A stretch of 64,000 bases of DNA. It comes from Cellvibrionaceae bacterium AOL6 (GTDB lineage Bacteria; Pseudomonadota; Gammaproteobacteria; Pseudomonadales; Cellvibrionaceae). The DNA is taken from assembly GCA_003265435.1 (NCBI GenBank), contig NOXC01000007.1, positions 1-64,000 on the forward strand, written 5' to 3'. The notes below the pieces were generated by a model. The model had not been told where the DNA came from, searched no databases, and was given only the letters and a program-made list of their open reading frames with translations. How positions within the stretch are numbered: position 1 is the first letter of the stretch; each line of letters begins with the position of its first letter. Of the stretch, positions 18,630 to 27,668 are shown one piece after another. Position numbers and translations under genes: made by a program.

Positions 18630-20015
18630 TCACACCAGCTCGTCCACGCCCATTCGGGTTGAGGTGCGTAGCACCGTTTCTTCTGTCGTCACGTCCTCTT
18701 CATCCTGTTCATTCGCCAGTGAAGTCTCGGACGACGCCTCTGATTCTAGCGCATCTTCGCCTTGCTGTTGTTGTTGATCACGCACATCCACATCGACCAG
18801 GTTCAGCCCTTCCTGCTCGAGCATCTCTCGCAGGCGCTGGTTGGTCTGTTCCAGAGCCTCTTTCACTTGAGCGTTTGCGGCGGTAAACGCCACGGTGGCC
18901 TGGTCTTGCGTCACTTGAACCCGTACCTGCAAGGGGCCGAGCTCAGGCGGATCGAGTTGAATCTCCGCAAAATTCAGTTTCTGTGACACCATCTGTGCCA
19001 CTTGATTGGCGACACCTGCGGCCCACTCGGCACGCCCGAACTGCACGGATACCGAGAAGCGCCCGGTGGCTTCATTCGCGGCCATACCCGGTTGCGTCAA
19101 GGAAACCTGCGCGGACACGGGGATGGGCGATGTCGCCGTCACTGAAGACGTCGATGCAGTGTCTCCAGATACCGGCAAGACCTGTGGATTCGCCACCACA
19201 TCCGCCATGACGGGTTTAGCCGCCGTCAGGTTGCCCATAGGAGCCACAGGTGCAGCGGACTGGCTGGCAGACGCAGCAGAGGATTCCAATGTCGTCCTCG
19301 CCGAGGGCGCCACAGTGGTCGAGTCACGCAAACCGGCGTTCCACTCCAGTTCCGTGACGCTCGTCAATACGCTCTCTTGCACGGCACCCGTACCGGATAC
19401 CACCGCGGGTCTCACCAATGCGGCACTCAACTCCGAAGCCAAGGGTCTAAATGCCTCAGGCGCGCCGTTCGTGTCGAGCGTGACAGGCGCAAGGGCACGC
19501 AGTTCTTCTGTTACGCTATCACCTTCGCTGTGCAGAGGTTGCCTGCCTGCTAAGCCCAGCGCTCGAAGCGCGGGGTTTTCTGTCAAAGCCAATGCGGCGT
19601 CACCCAAGGCCGCTTCGGCGTCTCCAGCAAGGTCTTCTGAAACAGGCGCCGACTCTGACGTCGTCGACGCGGTATCACGATGGCCATGTTCGCCACTTTC
19701 AGCTTCAGTACCGTGCTTCTTATCGGCGCTGACGTCGCGATCACTTGAGGTATCGGCGCTGGCCGTCTGGGAGGACTTATCCTCATGCGCCGCCCCGCTA
19801 CGCCCCTCAGGCGCTGACGACGCTGAACTGTCTTCTCGCTTTCGGGCCGCGGGCGCTTCCCGCTCTGGACGTGCGCGCTGCTGTTGAGCCATCGCGTCCT
19901 TGAAACCAGAATTCGGATTCACATCCGCTGCGTCGGCCGTTGAGATATCGATGGGGCTACGGGAGGGTAATAACGGCGAGGCCGCGTTAGGTAGCAACAA
20001 ATCGGATGCGGGCAT
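18630..20015 (-). CDS. fliK: Flagellar hook-length control protein FliK
   Basis: Secreted ruler that sets hook length and triggers the FlhB switch. 461 residues. The long N-terminal and central part is low complexity, rich in Ala, Ser, Glu and Asp. The C-terminal Flg_hook domain is clear (IQLDPPELGPLQVRVQVTQD, then VKEALEQTNQRLREMLEQEGL). I chose the ATG at 20015 (MPASDLLLPN) because upstream codons to 20087 run into the promoter region. It has its own sigma-54 promoter and lies between hptB and fliL, as in Pseudomonas. Confidence 0.92.
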   Translation of the reverse strand: MPASDLLLPNAASPLLPSRSPIDISTADAADVNPNSGFKDAMAQQQRARPEREAPAARKREDSSASSAPEGRSGAAHEDKSSQTASADTSSDRDVSADKKHGTEAESGEHGHRDTASTTSESAPVSEDLAGDAEAALGDAALALTENPALRALGLAGRQPLHSEGDSVTEELRALAPVTLDTNGAPEAFRPLASELSAALVRPAVVSGTGAVQESVLTSVTELEWNAGLRDSTTVAPSARTTLESSAASASQSAAPVAPMGNLTAAKPVMADVVANPQVLPVSGDTASTSSVTATSPIPVSAQVSLTQPGMAANEATGRFSVSVQFGRAEWAAGVANQVAQMVSQKLNFAEIQLDPPELGPLQVRVQVTQDQATVAFTAANAQVKEALEQTNQRLREMLEQEGLNLVDVDVRDQQQQQGEDALESEASSETSLANEQDEEDVTTEETVLRTSTRMGVDELV

Positions 20016-20082
20016 GGATAGTCTCTTCTCTCGTAAAATTCGCGCCTGATGGCGGTATCGGGCACTGTCACGAGTGTTAAAG

Positions 20083-20098
20083 AGCAAGGCCTGTACCA
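20083..20098 (-). promoter_or_regulatory. Sigma-54 promoter of fliK
   Basis: The minus strand reads TGGTACAGGCCTTGCT. The GG/GC dinucleotides are correctly spaced and only one position departs from TGGCAC-N5-TTGCW. It lies 68 bases before the fliK ATG, with a predicted start near 20071. It sits between the hptB stop and fliK, so fliK can be transcribed apart from hsbA-hsbR-hptB. Confidence 0.7.
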
Positions 20099-20144
20099 GT
20101 TTTACAGCAGGCCTGGAGCGCCCGGCAGCCGGGGCTTACGTCGA

Positions 20145-20489
20145 TTAGGACTGGATCAGCGCCTGAAGTTCGCGGCAAACAGCGGCAAAGCCTTGCTGCA
20201 CAGCGGAAATTTTTTGCTCCATGTCGGTGGCGTCACCTTTGCGCGCCTGAGCCTCGATATCTTCACAGATCTCCGCCAGAGGATTGGCACCGATATTTCG
20301 GGAGCTGCCTTTGATGCCATGAGCTTCGTCTTTTATGACACCAAGGTCAGTCGTTTCTAGCGCCGACTGCAAACGCTGCAAGCGCGCCTCACCGTCGCTG
20401 ATATAGGCATCCACGAGTTGAGTGAACTTGTCGCCAAGCAGGGTTTTGAGGCCTTGCAGCATGTCCTGATCCAACACCGCCTGTGTCAT
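20145..20489 (-). CDS. hptB: Histidine phosphotransfer protein (HptB-like)
   Basis: 114 residues, a single Hpt four-helix domain with the phospho-accepting His57 in DEAHGIKGSSRNIGA. In Pseudomonas aeruginosa HptB relays phosphate from hybrid kinases to the REC domain of HsbR and so controls swarming and biofilm formation. Here it follows the HsbR homologue by 30 bases, the same order as in Pseudomonas. The gene symbol is assigned by that context. Confidence 0.88.
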   Translation of the reverse strand: MTQAVLDQDMLQGLKTLLGDKFTQLVDAYISDGEARLQRLQSALETTDLGVIKDEAHGIKGSSRNIGANPLAEICEDIEAQARKGDATDMEQKISAVQQGFAAVCRELQALIQS

Positions 20490-20519
20490 CGTGCGTCACT
20501 CCTTGAGCGTCTGAAATCC

Positions 20520-22262
20520 CTATTGATCGTTCTCATGCCACGTAAACTCAATTTCAACATCATTTCCCGGCGCACGCAGTGTCATGCTTTTGCACACGGA
20601 CCGAATCAGTTTCAATCCGCGGCCAAAATATTGATGCTTGGCGGCTTCGATTGCAGACTCATCCAACATGTCGTAAGTGACGTCGTCTGCGACGCCAAAA
20701 CCGGGGCCGCTGTCCGTCACCCTGACTTTCAAACGCCCATGCGCACCGCTCTCGTCGCGAAACTGTTTATGCGAGATCGAAAAACGTATCCACCCTTCTT
20801 TTAGTGCGTGAATTTTTTGCGCCCGGTGCTCGTAGTACTCCATAAAGCCCTGCGGGGTTTGCTTCAGTTCAGAACTCAAGCCAAGAATGCCGTGTTCCAG
20901 CGCGTTGGAGTACAACTCTGCAACCACGGTATACAGCACCGTTCTATGCGGTGTGAGGCCGGTCACCTCATTTAAAATTCCGGTCACCAGTGGCAAGGGG
21001 TCAAATTGACGAAGCGTGTTGGCATTAAGATCCAAGCTCATCGACCAATCGGCGAGCTTGTCTGAGGTCTTCTGATTCGGAGAGTGGTATTTCGATTCGT
21101 AATCTCGCTCGACGATGGGAATTTCAATCAGCGAAATATCATCGTCCTTCTCCGACTCACCAATGTGGCCTTGGACGGTTTTTAAGATCGTATCGAAGAG
21201 TGTGTCCGAGCGTTTGTGCGTTTCCAGCAAAGCATGCAGACGGTCTTCACCAAACATGTCGCCGTCGTCATTCCGCGCTTCAAAAATACCGTCCGACCAC
21301 ATATACAGTCGATCGCCAAACTCAAGCTGAACCCGTTCGGTTTCCGCCTTAAAATCTTTCGATGACAGCACACCGAGCGGCAGGTTGCGCGACGACAGCT
21401 CTTCAAATTGATTGTTTTCTTCCCGGTACAACATGCAGGCGGGCAGCCCGCCGTTCCAATAGCGCATGCGACGGGAAGCAATATTGATATCAATGCAGGT
21501 TGCGCAACAAAAGAACCCAACCGGCAAAATCTCATGCAGTTTCTGATTGATCTCCGACATAATGTCAGACACGGAAAACCCCTTCCGTACCATGCCGTAA
21601 AAGGTGGTCGCCAACGGCATCGAGCCAATCGCGGCGGGAAGTCCGTGACCGGTAAAATCACCCAATAACACTACGAGGCTGCCGGTAGGACTGATATCCG
21701 CAACAATCACATCGCCGTTAAACACCGCCAGCGGTGACATGTAGTAGCGCAAATACCCTTCGTCCAAACACCCGCTGTGCGCGATCTGGTCGAACACTTG
21801 CTTGGCAACCGTCTGCTCCTGAATCAGGTGCTGGTTGTTGATTTCAATCAGGGATTTTTGTTTCGCTAGGGTTTTATGCAAATCTCTGAGGCGTGCGAAG
21901 GCTTTGATCTTGGACAGCAACACCACTTGATTGTAGGGTTTAGGAATAAAGTCGCTGCCGCCGGCCTCGATACACTCAACGAGTGAGTCGTTGTCCGTCA
22001 GGGAGGTCAAAAACAGGATGGGGAGTAATTCATCCTGACTTTGCGCGCGCATTTTCTGTGCCGCTTCCAAGCCGCCCATATTCGGCATAATCACATCGAG
22101 CAGAACGATGTCCGGTCTGGTCTCTGCAAATGCCTCAAGCGCGGCTTGACCATCGCCCACCGGGATAGCCTCATAGCCAGCCTGGGTCACGATGGTTTCA
22201 AGAATCATTCGATCTGCGAGAGAATCCTCTGCGATCAGGATGCGTAATGCCGTGTCATCCAT
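20520..22262 (-). CDS. hsbR: Response regulator with PP2C phosphatase and kinase domains (HsbR-like)
   Basis: 580 residues: an N-terminal REC domain with phospho-acceptor Asp56 (DIVLLDVIMPNMGG), a linker helix, a PP2C/SpoIIE phosphatase domain (about 185-385, with LVVLLGDFTGHGLPAAIGSMP and LYMWSDGIFEARNDDG), and a C-terminal GHKL ATPase/anti-sigma kinase-like domain (AELYSNALEHGILGL; VTDSGPGFGV). It would act on the STAS protein encoded just upstream. The ATG at 22262 is used; a GTG four codons earlier is possible, and neither has a strong ribosome binding site. Confidence 0.9.
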   Translation of the reverse strand: MDDTALRILIAEDSLADRMILETIVTQAGYEAIPVGDGQAALEAFAETRPDIVLLDVIMPNMGGLEAAQKMRAQSQDELLPILFLTSLTDNDSLVECIEAGGSDFIPKPYNQVVLLSKIKAFARLRDLHKTLAKQKSLIEINNQHLIQEQTVAKQVFDQIAHSGCLDEGYLRYYMSPLAVFNGDVIVADISPTGSLVVLLGDFTGHGLPAAIGSMPLATTFYGMVRKGFSVSDIMSEINQKLHEILPVGFFCCATCIDINIASRRMRYWNGGLPACMLYREENNQFEELSSRNLPLGVLSSKDFKAETERVQLEFGDRLYMWSDGIFEARNDDGDMFGEDRLHALLETHKRSDTLFDTILKTVQGHIGESEKDDDISLIEIPIVERDYESKYHSPNQKTSDKLADWSMSLDLNANTLRQFDPLPLVTGILNEVTGLTPHRTVLYTVVAELYSNALEHGILGLSSELKQTPQGFMEYYEHRAQKIHALKEGWIRFSISHKQFRDESGAHGRLKVRVTDSGPGFGVADDVTYDMLDESAIEAAKHQYFGRGLKLIRSVCKSMTLRAPGNDVEIEFTWHENDQ

Positions 22263-22291
22263 AGAAGTGTCCACCGGCCGCTATGCGCTGC

Positions 22292-22600
22292 CTACTGGAT
22301 GTCGAAAAGCTGTGTAAAGCTGGAAATGGCGAATATTTTTTTCACTTCCGGTGAGCAGTTTTTGATGGTGATATTCGCTTGGTCGCCCCCTGCGAAGTCA
22401 CGCAATACAAGCAACATACCCAGAGCCGAGCTGTCCAGATGCACCGTGTCTTTTAAGTCTACGTGGTACTGATTGATTAGATCACTGTCCACATCTTCGT
22501 AACTGCGTCGAAAATCGTCCAACGAAGTCGCATCGAAACGCCCGTCGATGGTGATGGTCAATATGCCCTCATCCGACGAAACATTTGATTGAATTGCCAT
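22292..22600 (-). CDS. hsbA: STAS-domain anti-sigma factor antagonist (HsbA-like)
   Basis: 102 residues, a single STAS domain with the likely phospho-serine at 57-58 (HLDSSALGMLLVLRDF). In P. aeruginosa the HsbA protein switches between FlgM and a diguanylate cyclase depending on phosphorylation by HsbR. FlgM is encoded at 58703 in this window. The ATG at 22600 (MAIQSNVSSDEG) has GGGAG ten bases upstream and matches the expected size; an in-frame ATG at 22645 lacks a binding site. Start of the hsbA-hsbR-hptB operon. From 22601 to 22950 there is no gene and I found no clear promoter. Confidence 0.87.
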   Translation of the reverse strand: MAIQSNVSSDEGILTITIDGRFDATSLDDFRRSYEDVDSDLINQYHVDLKDTVHLDSSALGMLLVLRDFAGGDQANITIKNCSPEVKKIFAISSFTQLFDIQ

Positions 22601-22974
22601 ATACACAGTCTCCCAGGATCTGCTGTCACGAATTCCTTCGAACATTGTTTATGATAGACCAATAATCGGGCGAAAACCCAAGTTAAGTGCGTCAGGCCTA
22701 ACAACGTATTTTTTATTGCTTCCCTGAACGGCACGCTGTTCATCACATTCGCGCGCCAGTATGCCATTGGGTATAGCAGTCCGCACTAAGCTCGGCAAGT
22801 TAATATGATGAAATGTGTGTTGCCTCGAGTTCTGAGCCCTTGGAACCTGCTAGTGCATGCCGTACCGCGGTAGGTTTTATCTAATGGTTACTATTAGGCC
22901 GTCACTCCGTTCACGGTGGATGATCGAGCGGTCCTTTTTGGTTGTTGATGGGGCTTCTTTTTGGGCAACCGTAT

Positions 22975-23404
22975 TCGTGGGGGCCTGCTCCACCGTATTG
23001 TCCTGCCTGGGACGCGTGAATACATCCCTGTAAGCTCTCCATTCGCGTCCCTGCGAATGAGAGCCCAGTCAGAACAATACGGTGCATCAGGCCTTGGGAG
23101 GGAGGAGTACCCCTTTTGCTACGCGCTATTTGCCGAGCTGTGCGGGTTCGTTTTCTTTGGTTTGAGAATTGAGGGGTCAGAGCACTTCGTGGTCTGACCT
23201 CGCGGGCGATAAGAAGCGTTTTCGCTGACTCAGTTTTATGCCTTTCGATAAGTATCGAGTCGTTGAAGGTTGGCATTACATCCGAGGCCTGACGCGCGGT
23301 AAAGCTTTGGCGGGGCTTCACCCGCAGGGATGCGGGTGGGGAGCCTACACGGATGTACTTGCCGCGTCCCCGCCAAAGCTTTACCGCGTGGCAGGCCCCC
23401 TCGA
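22975..23404. repeat. Composite palindromic repeat, full unit 3 (430 bp, B-C-L-A)
   Basis: Module B at 22975-23100, one C hairpin at 23173-23201 (right arm TCTGACCTC, giving a G-T wobble), the linker, and module A at 23283-23404. A damaged spacer D is visible just to the left (about 22940-22974). The left terminal repeat has one change (TCGTGGGGGCCTGC). The unit is directly followed by spacer D and unit 4, so it forms a tandem array between hsbA and fliJ. Confidence 0.85.
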
Positions 23405-23495
23405 CTGACTCTTTTCAAACAATCGCACCGTTCTCAATCGATTCCTAAATAGCTTTCTTGAGTTGTTGTTGGGGCTACGGATTAGGCAACCGTAT
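23405..23495. repeat. Spacer D between units 3 and 4
   Basis: Ninety-one bases homologous to 138-229, 728-819 and 30010-30100 (shared segments AATCGCAC, TTGTTG, GGCTACGGATTAGGCAACCGTAT). It joins the right end of module A to the left end of module B and carries no gene. Confidence 0.75.
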
Positions 23496-23993
23496 TCGAG
23501 AGGGCCTGCTCCACCGTATTGTCCTGCCTGGGACGCGTGAATACATCCCTGTAGGCTCTCCATTCGCGTCCCTGCGAATGAGAGCCCAGTCAGGACAATA
23601 CGGTGCATCAGGCCTTGGGAGGGGGGAGTATCCTTTTTGCTAAGGGCTATTTGCTGAGTTGTGCGGGTTCGTTTTCTTCGGATTTGGATGAGAGGGGTCA
23701 GAGCACTTTGTGGTCTGACCCCGCGAGCGATTAGATACGTTTTCTTCGGGCTTGGACGTGAGGGTTCAGAGCACTTTGTGATCTGAACCCGCATACGATG
23801 AGAGACGTTTTCGCTGATTCGGCTTTATGCATTACGAAAAGTATTGTGTCGTTGAAGGTTGGCATTGCACCCGAGGCCTGACGCGCGGTAAAGCTTTGGT
23901 GGGGCTTCACCCGCAGGGATGCGGGTGGGGAGCCTACACGGATGTACTTGCCGCGTCCCCGCCAAAGCTTTACCGCGTGGCAGGCCCCCTCAA
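23496..23993. repeat. Composite palindromic repeat, full unit 4 (498 bp, B-C-C-L-A)
   Basis: Same length as unit 1. Module B 23496-23621; C hairpins at 23694-23722 and 23762-23790; module A 23872-23993. In the second hairpin both arms differ from the other copies in a paired way (GGGTTCAGA with TCTGAACCC), so the stem is preserved. The unit ends 18 bases from the fliJ stop. The last bases of module A are CCCTCAA instead of CCCTCGA. Confidence 0.85.
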
Positions 23994-24011
23994 CTTCCTA
24001 GCCTTAAGGCC

Positions 24012-24443
24012 TCAGCGCTTGCGGGCCGCGTGTTCGTCGAGTAGTTTCTGCTCTCGGCGGTCTTCGACGCGTTGTTCGTCATCCCGGCACCGGGACTGAT
24101 ATCGTTCCAAATTGTCCGTTTTCAAATGCGCCTGCTGCCATTGCTGGCGCGCCTCCTCCACCTTGCGTTCACATTGCGCGACTAACAACGTTTGGGCTCG
24201 GCAGGCGTCACTGAGATTGGCGAGAAAACCGCGAGCGTGGGCGAGATCTGCCCCGCGTAAAGCCTGAGTCTGCGACTGAAAGCGCTTATCGTATTCCGCG
24301 TAGTAGGCCTTCAAATCCATCAAGCGTTGACGCGCGGCAAGCTCCTCCTGCTGCGCGTGTTGCAGGGCCTGGGCAGCGGCATTTTCCTGTTCTGCTGCCA
24401 TCTGGATAACCAGATTCACCCGCTCAGACTTCTTAGCTGCCAT
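24012..24443 (-). CDS. fliJ: Flagellar export chaperone FliJ
   Basis: Cytoplasmic coiled-coil stalk protein of the export ATPase complex. 143 residues, almost entirely charged helix ([49 protein letters not shown]), as usual for FliJ, whose sequence is poorly conserved. The call rests on length, coiled coil and position right after fliI, overlapping it by eleven bases. Last gene of fliEFGHIJ. Confidence 0.9.
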   Translation of the reverse strand: MAAKKSERVNLVIQMAAEQENAAAQALQHAQQEELAARQRLMDLKAYYAEYDKRFQSQTQALRGADLAHARGFLANLSDACRAQTLLVAQCERKVEEARQQWQQAHLKTDNLERYQSRCRDDEQRVEDRREQKLLDEHAARKR

Positions 24444-25797
24444 GATCGCCCTGTCGCATCAACACCTGCTGGAGCTGTTGAGTGCTGTCATTGTAACTTG
24501 CGCCTTCACGCATGCCTTGCGAGACAAAACGCATCAAGTCCGGATAACGGGCAATCGCCTCATCCAATTCCGGGTCCGATCCCTTCGTATAGGCGCCAAT
24601 GGTCACCAAATCCTGATTTGCGCGATACTTCGCCAGAAGGCGCTTAAATTGCTGAGCGCGTGCTAAGTGGGCAGGGTCCACGATATTTGGCATGACTCGA
24701 CTGATCGACGCCTCAATATCGATAGCGGGATACACCCCCTCCTCCGCCAGACGTCGAGAAAGCACAATATGCCCGTCTAAAATGGCGCGCGCAGAATCGG
24801 CAATAGGGTCCTGCAAATCATCGCCCTCGGTCAGCACCGTATAAAACGCGGTGATCGAACCGCCTCCCTTCTCCCCGTTCCCGGCACGTTCAACCAACTC
24901 CGGGATTTTGGAAAACACCGAAGGTGGGTAGCCCTTCGTCGCAGGCGGCTCTCCGATCGCCAGAGCGATTTCCCTCTGAGCCTGACCATAGCGTGACAGC
25001 GAATCCATAAGTAGCAACACATTGCGGCCCTGGTCACGAAAATACTCCGCGATCCGCGTCGCCAACTGAGCGGCTCGCAAGCGCATAAGCGGCGCATCAT
25101 CCGCGGGCGACGCGACCACGACCGACTTACTCAAACCTTCAGGGCCGAGAATATGATCAATGAACTCCTTCACCTCACGGCCACGTTCACCAATCAAGCC
25201 GACCACAACGATGTCTGCCGAGGTAAAGCGCGTCATCATGCCCATCAACACACTTTTGCCCACACCCGATCCGGCAAACAAGCCGATTCGCTGCCCCTTG
25301 CCCACCGTCAAAAGACTGTTGATAGCACGGATGCCCACATCCAATGGGGTGTCGATCGGGTGGCGCTGGAGGGGATTGATCTCCTGAATTTTGAACGCAC
25401 TGCGCGATACGCTGTTCATGTCGCCCAAGCCATCAAGGGGCCGGCCAACGCCGTTCAAGACACGACCACATAAATGCTCGCCCATCACCAACGCACTGCG
25501 ACGATCAATCGGTACCACGCGCGCGCCAGGCTGCAAGCCTTCGACCCGCTGTACCGGCATGAGGTACGTAATGTCATTGTTGAAACCTACGACTTCCGCT
25601 TCCACTTCGCGGCCGTCGCGATTAATAATCAGGCAATTGCGACCGACAGAAACTTGAATCCCGATGGCCTCAAGCGTCAGCCCGACCATGCGCGTCAAAC
25701 GGCCCGTCACAAGCGGTGTATCGGGTACGAGATCGTAGCGACGAAAGCGCTGGAGGCTATCGTAAAGAGAGGGATGAGTATCAGCTGGATGGCTCAT
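24433..25797 (-). CDS. fliI: Flagellum-specific ATPase FliI
   Basis: Hexameric ATPase of the export apparatus. 454 residues from the ATG at 25797; another ATG at 25830 would add eleven residues. Walker A is [15 protein letters not shown], Walker B is [18 protein letters not shown], and the region [25 protein letters not shown] is typical of FliI. It overlaps fliH by 17 bases and fliJ by eleven. Confidence 0.97.
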   Translation of the reverse strand: MSHPADTHPSLYDSLQRFRRYDLVPDTPLVTGRLTRMVGLTLEAIGIQVSVGRNCLIINRDGREVEAEVVGFNNDITYLMPVQRVEGLQPGARVVPIDRRSALVMGEHLCGRVLNGVGRPLDGLGDMNSVSRSAFKIQEINPLQRHPIDTPLDVGIRAINSLLTVGKGQRIGLFAGSGVGKSVLMGMMTRFTSADIVVVGLIGERGREVKEFIDHILGPEGLSKSVVVASPADDAPLMRLRAAQLATRIAEYFRDQGRNVLLLMDSLSRYGQAQREIALAIGEPPATKGYPPSVFSKIPELVERAGNGEKGGGSITAFYTVLTEGDDLQDPIADSARAILDGHIVLSRRLAEEGVYPAIDIEASISRVMPNIVDPAHLARAQQFKRLLAKYRANQDLVTIGAYTKGSDPELDEAIARYPDLMRFVSQGMREGASYNDSTQQLQQVLMRQGDHGS

Positions 25798-26626
25798 CGT
25801 TTTCGAGTTCCGTTTCGCTCTCGCTGACATAATCTTTCGGTGGGGCAGTATTTTCCGCCTCGGCCTGCTCGGCCTTACTGCGGAAGTGGGTCAGGCGTGA
25901 ACGCACATCATATTCGACGAGGGAGTGTTGCCCCTCCAACCGACAGCTGCCTCGCCCTAACTGGCCATCCGTTTCAATCGACCAACTGCGTTGAGATGCC
26001 GGCAGCAGCACCTCGAGCAGTTTTGCGTCTTCAGCGCTGACGTACAAACGAAAGTTGTCGTTGCCTTTGGGAATACTGTCGAGCACAGCATCGACTATCG
26101 TGAGCAAGCGCTTCGGCTCGGCATCGATTGCGTCACCGACCAATTGTTCCGTCAGCGACAAGACCATTTCCAGAATGACATTGCGCAGCGCATTTTGCTG
26201 CTCCATCATCGGGTCCATTAAGTCCTGGATAAGCCGTTTTAGTTGCTGCTGCAAGTGTTCAATATCTTTACGGGCTTCGGTGTACGCGCGCTTTTCACCG
26301 TTCTCGGCGCCAATTTTCGTGCCTTCACGAATCCCTTGCTCCGTCCCTTCCTGCAAGCCTTGCTGGAAACCCTCACGTCGGGCTTCTTCAGTAATGCGTT
26401 GTAATTCTTCAGCGGTCAGGTGTTTCGGACGGCGATTGGAGGGAACGGATTCTATTGCTTCGTTTTGCGTGCCCGATGCGGGCGCCTGCGATTTGGACTG
26501 ACGGCGCGCACTCTTGACCACACTGCGCCCGTCACTGACAGGTGGCAGGTTCCAGCCACGTACCGGCGTTTCCTCTCCGAGGCTTTCGAACGGAATGCGA
26601 TTTTTATCTGGCTTGTCGTCGCTCAT
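25781..26626 (-). CDS. fliH: Flagellar assembly protein FliH
   Basis: Regulator and stator of FliI. 281 residues. The centre (about 75-115) carries the GxxxG-type helix repeats typical of FliH ([21 protein letters not shown]), then a coiled coil and a C-terminal domain ([54 protein letters not shown]). It starts five bases after fliG. Confidence 0.94.
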   Translation of the reverse strand: MSDDKPDKNRIPFESLGEETPVRGWNLPPVSDGRSVVKSARRQSKSQAPASGTQNEAIESVPSNRRPKHLTAEELQRITEEARREGFQQGLQEGTEQGIREGTKIGAENGEKRAYTEARKDIEHLQQQLKRLIQDLMDPMMEQQNALRNVILEMVLSLTEQLVGDAIDAEPKRLLTIVDAVLDSIPKGNDNFRLYVSAEDAKLLEVLLPASQRSWSIETDGQLGRGSCRLEGQHSLVEYDVRSRLTHFRSKAEQAEAENTAPPKDYVSESETELENDEPSS

Positions 26627-26630
26627 GGAC

Positions 26631-27668
26631 TCAGATCATATCCTCACCGCCACCACCGAGCGTAATTTCGCCGGCATCTGCCATGCGTCGGGCAATGGTG
26701 AGAATTTCTTTCTGTGCCGTTTCCACATCAGAGACTTTAACCGGTCCTTTCGCTTCGAGGTCGTCACGCAACAGCTCGGCTGCACGCTTGGACATATTCG
26801 CAAAGATTTTTTCCTGCAGTTCTTCGTCGGCACCTTTGAGCGCCAGAATAAGGATGTCCGAAGACACTTCACGCAGCAGCGCTTGAATCGCACGGTCGTC
26901 GACTTCTTTGAGATTTTCGAAGACGAACATGAGATCCTGAATCTGCGTCCCGAGATCTTCGTCGATTTCGCGAATCGAGTCCATAAGATCGCCGCTGACG
27001 GAGCTTTCCAGGTTGTTGATAATTTCGGCCGCGGTTTTGTAGCCGCCGATGTCTTTTGTCTGAGAGCCTGCATTGCCGCTGAACTGCTTCTCGAGAATAT
27101 TATTCAACTCTTGCAACGCGCTCGGCTGAACAGTGTCGAGTGAGGCGACGCGCAACATCACGTCGAGTCGCACTTTTTCTGGAAAATAGGTTAACACTTC
27201 CGCACTTTGATCCGCATCGAGATACGCTAGAACAATGGCCTGAATCTGCGGGTGTTCATTGCGGATGATATCAGCAACAGAGCGCGCTTCCATCCACTTC
27301 AAGGTATCGAGACCCGTGGTATTGCCACCGAGGAGAATTCGGTCGATCAGCCCGTGCGCTTTGTCTTCGCCGAGCGCCGAGACCAGCATGTTGCGGATGT
27401 AACCATCTGCGCCCATGCCCAGACCGGTCTGTGTGCGCACCTCGTCCATAAAATTATTGAGCACCACTTCCACTTCGTACTGCTGCACGTTGGTCAACTG
27501 AGCCATCGCCGTACCAAGACGCTGCACTTCCTTCGGCCCCATATGCTTGAGCACATCGGCCGCGGCCGCTTCACCCATGGACATCAACAGAATCGCAGCC
27601 TGATCCAATTTGTTCAGGTTAACCGCGGGCTTCTCTCCCGCCTTAGCTGGCGCAGCCTTGGTATTCAT
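26631..27668 (-). CDS. fliG: Flagellar motor switch protein FliG
   Basis: C-ring protein that interacts with the stator and sets rotation direction. 345 residues with N, middle and C armadillo-type helical domains (DQAAILLMSMGEAAAADVLKHMGPKEVQ; VRLDVMLRVASLDTVQPSALQELN) and the C-terminal torque helix with its charged residues (DDRAIQALLREVSSDILILALKG region). It overlaps fliF by four bases. Confidence 0.97.
   Translation of the reverse strand: MNTKAAPAKAGEKPAVNLNKLDQAAILLMSMGEAAAADVLKHMGPKEVQRLGTAMAQLTNVQQYEVEVVLNNFMDEVRTQTGLGMGADGYIRNMLVSALGEDKAHGLIDRILLGGNTTGLDTLKWMEARSVADIIRNEHPQIQAIVLAYLDADQSAEVLTYFPEKVRLDVMLRVASLDTVQPSALQELNNILEKQFSGNAGSQTKDIGGYKTAAEIINNLESSVSGDLMDSIREIDEDLGTQIQDLMFVFENLKEVDDRAIQALLREVSSDILILALKGADEELQEKIFANMSKRAAELLRDDLEAKGPVKVSDVETAQKEILTIARRMADAGEITLGGGGEDMI

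Noticed and set aside
18983-19887. Long frame of about 290 codons on the plus strand inside fliK
   Set aside because: It is a shadow of the low-complexity GC-rich fliK sequence; it has no ribosome site or family character, while fliK has its promoter and C-terminal domain.
22660-22690. Sigma-28 promoter for hsbA
   Set aside because: CCCGATTA resembles a -10, but no TAAA-like -35 stands at the right distance (the TTAACTTG lies only eight bases away).
22558-22767. 69-codon reading frame upstream of hsbA
   Set aside because: It overlaps the hsbA start in another frame, has no ribosome site and no recognisable protein character.
22975-23993. Integron cassette array with attC-like palindromes
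   Set aside because: No integrase and no GTTRRRY core sites, and no cassette genes between the palindromes.
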